Source: DATHWB01 sp041744795
GTDB taxonomy: Bacteria > Actinomycetota > Acidimicrobiia > Spongiisociales > ZC4RG35
DNA length: 34,231 nt
Assembly (NCBI GenBank): GCA_041744795.1
Contig: JBGTKD010000022.1
Span: 1-34,231 of the forward strand
Reading direction: 5' to 3'
Positions within the stretch are counted from its first letter, which is position 1, and the number at the start of each line of letters is the position of its first letter. The notes beneath the pieces were generated by a model, which worked only from the letters and a program-made list of their open reading frames with translations, searched no databases and had not been told where the DNA came from. A program made the position numbers and the translations under genes. This document shows, in pieces, positions 32,193-34,231 of the stretch.

Positions 32193-33505
32193 GCGGGGTG
32201 GACAGACCGCGTCCCGTTTCGGCCAAAGTCATTCTGGCGATGGCCCTGCCGGCATTGGGAAGCCTCGCCGCCGATCCGGTGCTCAGCCTCGTCGACACTG
32301 CCTTCGTCGGACGTTTGGGTGCCGTCCCGCTCGCAGCGCTCGGCATCGACACCGCTCTGTTCGCCTTCGCGTTCGCGATTTTCAACTTCTTGGCATACGC
32401 CACGACCCCGATGGTCGCCCAGGCCCGAGGGAGAGGTGATATCGCAGGGTCTGGGCTGATTGTTCGAAGAGCAATGGTGTTGGCCGTCGGGCTGGGGGCC
32501 GTTTCGACTGCAGTGCTCGCCTTGGCGGCCGAACCTCTCGTCCGGCTGATGCAGGCCGCACCCGAAGTGGTCGACCCTGCGGTTTCCTATCTCCGCATCC
32601 GAGCTTTCGCCGTGATGGCCCTTCTGATCATCACCGCCGCCAACGGTGCCTACCGCGGATTCAAGAACACCAAGACTCCGTTGTATGTGACGCTGGCCGT
32701 CAACGCGCTGAATGTCGTCCTCGACTGGTACTTCATTTTCGGGTTGGGGTGGGGCCTGGAAGGTGCCGCCTTGGCAACCGTCGCCGCTCAGTGGATCGGC
32801 GCGTTCGTGTTCCTTGCCTTGCTACGCGGCGTCGCCCGCCGCGAGGCTTGGCCCTCGGCCAGGGTGCGGCTCGTCGACCTGAAACCGTTTGTCTCGGTGG
32901 GCAGCGTCATCGTCCTGCGCACACTGATGCTGATGCTCGCCCTGACGTTCGCCGCAGCGAGCGCGGCACGGATAGGGACGATCGAAGTCGCTGCCCACCA
33001 GGTCGTCGCCCAGTTGTTTTTTCTGCTGGCCATGATCGTCGACGCTTTGGCTATCGCCGCCCAGGCCCTCGTCGCCGAGTTGAAAGGAGCCGACGATCAG
33101 CGTGGCGCGCGGGCACTGTCTGACCGACTGTTGAAGTGGGGAGTGGGAGTCGGCGTGTTGCTGGCCTTCGCAGTCGCAGGTGGGGGACATCTGCTCGCCC
33201 CAGTGTTCACCAGCGACCCCGCCGTCCAGGAAGCGATCCGTTCGGTATTGGTCATCGCCGCCCTGATACAGCCGGTTGCCGCTTGGGTGTTCGTGGCGGA
33301 CGGGATCTTTCTGGCGCGCCTGGCCCTTGGGTTGTTGGCCATGTCCACGGCGGTCGGGTTGGCCGCGATTGGGGTCGTGCTCGCCGGAACGATTGGTCTG
33401 GGCTGGGGTTTGACGGGGGTGTGGTGGGGGATGACGGCCATGATCGGCGGGCGAGCTGCGGTCTTGGGATTCGCCTACTACCGGCCGACCCTGTCAAGTT
33501 CCTGA
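32189..33505 (+). CDS. MATE-family efflux transporter (DinF-like)
   Basis: A 438-residue protein with about twelve membrane helices in two MatE repeats. It starts with LAMALPALGSLAADPVLSLVDTAFVGRLG, the typical DinF-subfamily opening, and the second repeat begins near residue 230 (VSVGSVIVLRTLMLMLALTF). MATE proteins export cationic drugs or metabolites by proton or sodium antiport. I chose the GTG at 32189, overlapping nth as GTGA; the frame is open upstream. The 3' end overlaps the convergent MFS gene by 28 bp. Confidence 0.9.
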   Translation: MSGVDRPRPVSAKVILAMALPALGSLAADPVLSLVDTAFVGRLGAVPLAALGIDTALFAFAFAIFNFLAYATTPMVAQARGRGDIAGSGLIVRRAMVLAVGLGAVSTAVLALAAEPLVRLMQAAPEVVDPAVSYLRIRAFAVMALLIITAANGAYRGFKNTKTPLYVTLAVNALNVVLDWYFIFGLGWGLEGAALATVAAQWIGAFVFLALLRGVARREAWPSARVRLVDLKPFVSVGSVIVLRTLMLMLALTFAAASAARIGTIEVAAHQVVAQLFFLLAMIVDALAIAAQALVAELKGADDQRGARALSDRLLKWGVGVGVLLAFAVAGGGHLLAPVFTSDPAVQEAIRSVLVIAALIQPVAAWVFVADGIFLARLALGLLAMSTAVGLAAIGVVLAGTIGLGWGLTGVWWGMTAMIGGRAAVLGFAYYRPTLSSS

Positions 33506-34231
33506 CCTTGGGTTTCGGGGAGGCGCATCGTCAGAATGCCACCTGCTACGACGCCGAGCCCGAGAAGTGTGACCGTTTGGGACAGGCCGATCGCGTCGAT
33601 CGTGAAACGGCCGATCAAGAGACCCAGGGCCGAGCCGACCATCCCGAAGTAAGCGCCGGCGGCGTTGGCCGTGGTGCGGAAAGCCGTCGGGAAAAGTTCG
33701 GTGCGGTGGCTGGCCGCTGACGGGACAAATGCGAAAGAGCCGAAGGTGCCGACGGTGATTGCCAGACCGAGCACGGTGAGGGACTCGAACCAGTAGAGGG
33801 CGAGACCACCGGTGAGCACGAGCACAAGGGCAAAGATCGAAGTGCTGCGCCGCCCGATGGTGTCGGCCAGGCGGCCACCGAGGAAGAAGCCGGTGGCTCC
33901 GATCGTGCCTCCCACGAGGCTGAGGGCTACGGCGGTGGATGTGGGGAGTCCGATGTCGCCTACCAGTCGCTCGATCGAGAAGGTCAGTGAGAACGCCATG
34001 AAGAGGCTGACGAGGAGGTTGATGGCGCCAGTGAGGTAGAGCCGCCCGGCGAAGTTCGAACGGAGGAGATCGCGCAAAGGCGCTGCTTTTATAAGTGAGT
34101 GGGGGTCTTCCACCTCGAAGACGGGGCTCTCTTTCACATTCCGCAGGAGGAAGGGGAGGGCCACGAGGCCGATCCCGCCGAGGGCGAACAGGCCCCGCCA
34201 GCCGTCTGGTCCGAGTTCGGCGAGCGGGAGC
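33478..34231 (-). CDS. MFS transporter (partial; N-terminal part lies beyond the window)
   Basis: About 250 residues of the C-terminal part of a major facilitator transporter. The reading frame continues to the window edge, so the GTG at 34164 is not the start. GWRGLFALGG...NVKESPVF corresponds to the end of the first six-helix half and the central loop of metabolite/sugar-porter MFS proteins. Six more helices follow, with GGRLADTIGRRST as the conserved A-like motif of the second half. Substrate unknown. Confidence 0.85.
   Translation of the reverse strand, partial: LPLAELGPDGWRGLFALGGIGLVALPFLLRNVKESPVFEVEDPHSLIKAAPLRDLLRSNFAGRLYLTGAINLLVSLFMAFSLTFSIERLVGDIGLPTSTAVALSLVGGTIGATGFFLGGRLADTIGRRSTSIFALVLVLTGGLALYWFESLTVLGLAITVGTFGSFAFVPSAASHRTELFPTAFRTTANAAGAYFGMVGSALGLLIGRFTIDAIGLSQTVTLLGLGVVAGGILTMRLPETQGQELDRVGR

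Overview
This window is a high-GC actinobacterial (Actinomycetota) chromosome segment centred on the division and cell-wall (dcw) cluster. The signs are SepF in place of FtsA, a Wag31-type DivIVA, meso-DAP-type MurE, a ~1050-residue IleRS, and the order ftsZ-pgeF-yggS-sepF-yggT-divIVA-ileS-dksA-lspA-rluD-dnaE, which I know from actinobacteria such as Streptomyces. A deep-branching lineage such as Acidimicrobiia is my guess, not something the sequence proves. No transposase, integrase, CRISPR array, rRNA or tRNA was seen. This is core chromosome, so the interest lies mostly in regulatory detail and a few unusual proteins.

Positions 1-13552 (+) hold the acidic tail of an upstream gene, then rsmH, ftsL, ftsI, murE, mraY, murD, ftsW, murG, murC, murB, ftsQ and ftsZ. 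Most junctions are 4-bp ATGA/GTGA overlaps, so the block is probably translationally coupled. murF, usually between murE and mraY, is absent. Three spacers break the tight packing. The rsmH leader (32-164) has a long hairpin and a leader ORF. The ftsL-ftsI gap (1499-1572) has a micro-ORF and nested stems. The ftsQ-ftsZ gap (12321-12517) has several hairpins. Positions 13549-16453 (+) continue with pgeF, yggS, sepF, yggT and divIVA; divIVA has its own recognisable promoter.

ileS (-) ends 3 bp from divIVA. Divergent from it run dksA/traR, lspA, rluD, a zinc-finger rhomboid protease and dnaE (+). A REP-like pair of hairpins (25974-26055) separates dnaE from a convergent minus-strand run, 31461 down to 26062. 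In transcription order this run is a hotdog thioesterase, an EamA exporter, a small membrane protein, a tandem ThyX-fold protein, a 70-residue protein and two ArsA/Get3-like ATPases. nth and a MATE exporter (+) follow, and a partial MFS transporter (-) runs off the right edge.

The dcw genes make the peptidoglycan precursor (MurE, MurD, MurC, MurB, MraY, MurG), polymerise and cross-link it at the septum (FtsW, FtsI), and build the Z-ring (FtsZ, SepF, FtsQ, FtsL, DivIVA). Outside the cluster, seven genes or units lack a Shine-Dalgarno sequence and instead have a TANNNT -10-like hexamer 6-11 nt before the start codon. That suggests leaderless transcription. The best candidates for something undescribed are the rsmH leader switch/leader-peptide arrangement and the tandem ThyX-fold protein, whose two halves each keep a different part of the ThyX signature.
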